NCBI GenBank assembly: GCA_022615255.1 | Contig: JAKEHC010000160.1 | Coordinates: 1-5,573 of the forward strand | From: Candidatus Dadabacteria bacterium | GTDB taxonomy: Bacteria > Desulfobacterota_D > UBA1144 > Nemesobacterales > CSP1-2 | Direction of reading: 5' to 3' | Length of the DNA: 5,573 nucleotides | Shown here: positions 4,731 through 5,573 of the stretch, piece after piece | How positions within the stretch are numbered: position 1 is the first letter of the stretch | Layout of the letters: each line of letters starts with the position of its first letter | The notes under the pieces: model-generated | The model's database searches: none | Told to the model about the DNA's origin: nothing | What the model saw: the letters and a program-made list of their open reading frames with translations, nothing else | Program-made: the position numbers and the translations under genes

Positions 4731-5573
4731 TTAAAAAATTAGCATAGCAATAAGGAGATAAACTACAGACCCAAAGATGTCGTTAAACATTGTGAGGAAT
4801 GGACCGGAAGCAGCGGCGGGATCAAACTTTAGTCTATATAGAACAAGGGGGGCGGCCGCACCTATGAAGGAGGTTGCTGTGATTGCGGAGATCATTGATA
4901 TGAAAATGGCAAATGCCAGCTTTATAAACTCAGGTTCATTCATGCTTATAATTGCACCTATTATAGCGGCTACAAGTCCACATATTACTCCTAGAAAAGC
5001 CCCTTCTTTAATTTCTGAGAAAATCAATTTAAATAATTGACCGATGTTTATAGTTCCCATTCCAAGCCCTCTTACAACTATTGTTGTTGTTTGAAGCCCC
5101 ACATTTCCGCCTGTAGCCATTATAGCTGGCATGAAAGCGGCAAGAATGGCAATACGCTCAAGCGTCGGTTTAAAGGCGTGTACGATAACGAATGCGATTA
5201 GCAGCTCTCCAAATAGAGTCAAAAGAATCCAAGGAATGCGTAACCTGACCTTTGTAAGGGTAGGCGTATAGATGGGGTGTACATATTCTTGCACGCCGGC
5301 AAAGCGGTATATATCTTCGGATGCTTCTTCTGTAATAACGTCTATTACGTCGTCTGCAGTTATCCGCCCCAAAAGTCTTCCTCCGTCATCTACAACGGGA
5401 AGCGAGACTATATCGTATTTTTTAAAGATATTTGCTACTTCTTCTTGGTCAACAAAGGGTGTTAACTTTACGGGAACTGGTTCCGTCAAATCCCCAACTT
5501 TGGCTATAGGGTTTGCTAAAACTAACTTTTTAAGTGAAACAATTCCAAGAAGTTTATCACTAATATCCGTGAC
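4731..5573 (-). CDS. mgtE: Magnesium transporter/channel of the MgtE family, 5' end outside the window
   Basis: MgtE is a homodimeric inner-membrane Mg2+ channel gated by Mg2+ binding to its cytosolic CBS domains. The frame is open to the right edge, so the TTG at 5489 is not the start: the 28 upstream codons continue the family sequence (DKLLGIVSLKKLVLANP). The visible 280 residues hold the end of CBS1 (about 1-25), CBS2 (about 30-90, with LPVVDDGGRLLGRITADDVID), the connecting helix, and the five-helix pore domain (about 113-280). The pore domain contains FMPAIMATGGNVGLQTTTIVVRG, the hallmark MgtE Mg2+ path, and FDPAAASGPFLTMFNDIFG near the C-terminus, with the conserved pore-lining Asp in NDIFG. 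About 170 residues (the N-domain and most of CBS1) are missing, judged against the usual length of about 450. The C-terminus is intact. It is possibly co-transcribed with recO and argJ, although a 191-nt repeat-filled gap separates them. Confidence 0.95.
   Translation of the reverse strand, partial: VTDISDKLLGIVSLKKLVLANPIAKVGDLTEPVPVKLTPFVDQEEVANIFKKYDIVSLPVVDDGGRLLGRITADDVIDVITEEASEDIYRFAGVQEYVHPIYTPTLTKVRLRIPWILLTLFGELLIAFVIVHAFKPTLERIAILAAFMPAIMATGGNVGLQTTTIVVRGLGMGTINIGQLFKLIFSEIKEGAFLGVICGLVAAIIGAIISMNEPEFIKLAFAIFISMISAITATSFIGAAAPLVLYRLKFDPAAASGPFLTMFNDIFGSVVYLLIAMLIF

Noticed and set aside
4731..5489. MgtE starting at TTG 5489
   Set aside because: The upstream frame to the window edge continues typical CBS-domain sequence, so the gene is simply cut by the window.

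Overview
The window is a bacterial chromosome segment of moderate GC and ordinary gene density. Two tRNA genes, Arg (anticodon TCT) and His (GTG), lie on the + strand at the left end. Every protein gene is on the - strand. Reading leftward from the right edge these are an MgtE-type magnesium channel/transporter (5' part outside the window), recO, argJ and a secreted subtilisin-family (S8) protease. The mgtE/recO/argJ context is housekeeping. The lineage cannot be fixed from this piece: the gene content would suit Desulfobacterota-like or related environmental bacteria, but that is only a weak inference.

Layout: positions 1-50 are unusually GC-rich (39 of 50 bases). The tRNA pair occupies 51-215. 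Positions 216-369 hold no supported gene. The protease fills 370-2001. A 613-nt gene-free stretch (2021-2633) contains the protease promoter, a long stem-loop and two short open stretches that look like gene remnants. argJ (2634-3812) and recO (3805-4539) overlap by 8 nt and are almost certainly co-translated. The 191-nt gap between recO and mgtE carries a nested, imperfect inverted-repeat element with a 7-nt periodicity. The mgtE fragment runs off the right edge.

The main re-annotation concerns the protease. A standard start call (TTG at 1818) cuts off the signal peptide and part of the I9 propeptide. The frame stays open upstream to 2001, where a GAGGAGG Shine-Dalgarno sits 5 nt before an ATA codon, with no ATG, GTG or TTG before 1818. 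The restored N-terminus is a textbook signal peptide, and a near-consensus sigma-70 promoter (TTGACA, 17 nt, TAGAAT) lies about 30 nt further upstream. The full product is about 543 residues: signal peptide, I9 propeptide, S8 catalytic domain, a 70-residue Pro/Ser/Thr linker encoded by a minisatellite-like repeat, and two Cys-rich repeats. It is probably an exported, disulfide-rich, tethered or substrate-binding protease.

I found no CRISPR array, intact transposase, prophage or recognisable defence system. The most unusual items are the ATA start, the intergenic repeat element, and the possible junction at the left end inside the tRNA-Arg acceptor stem.
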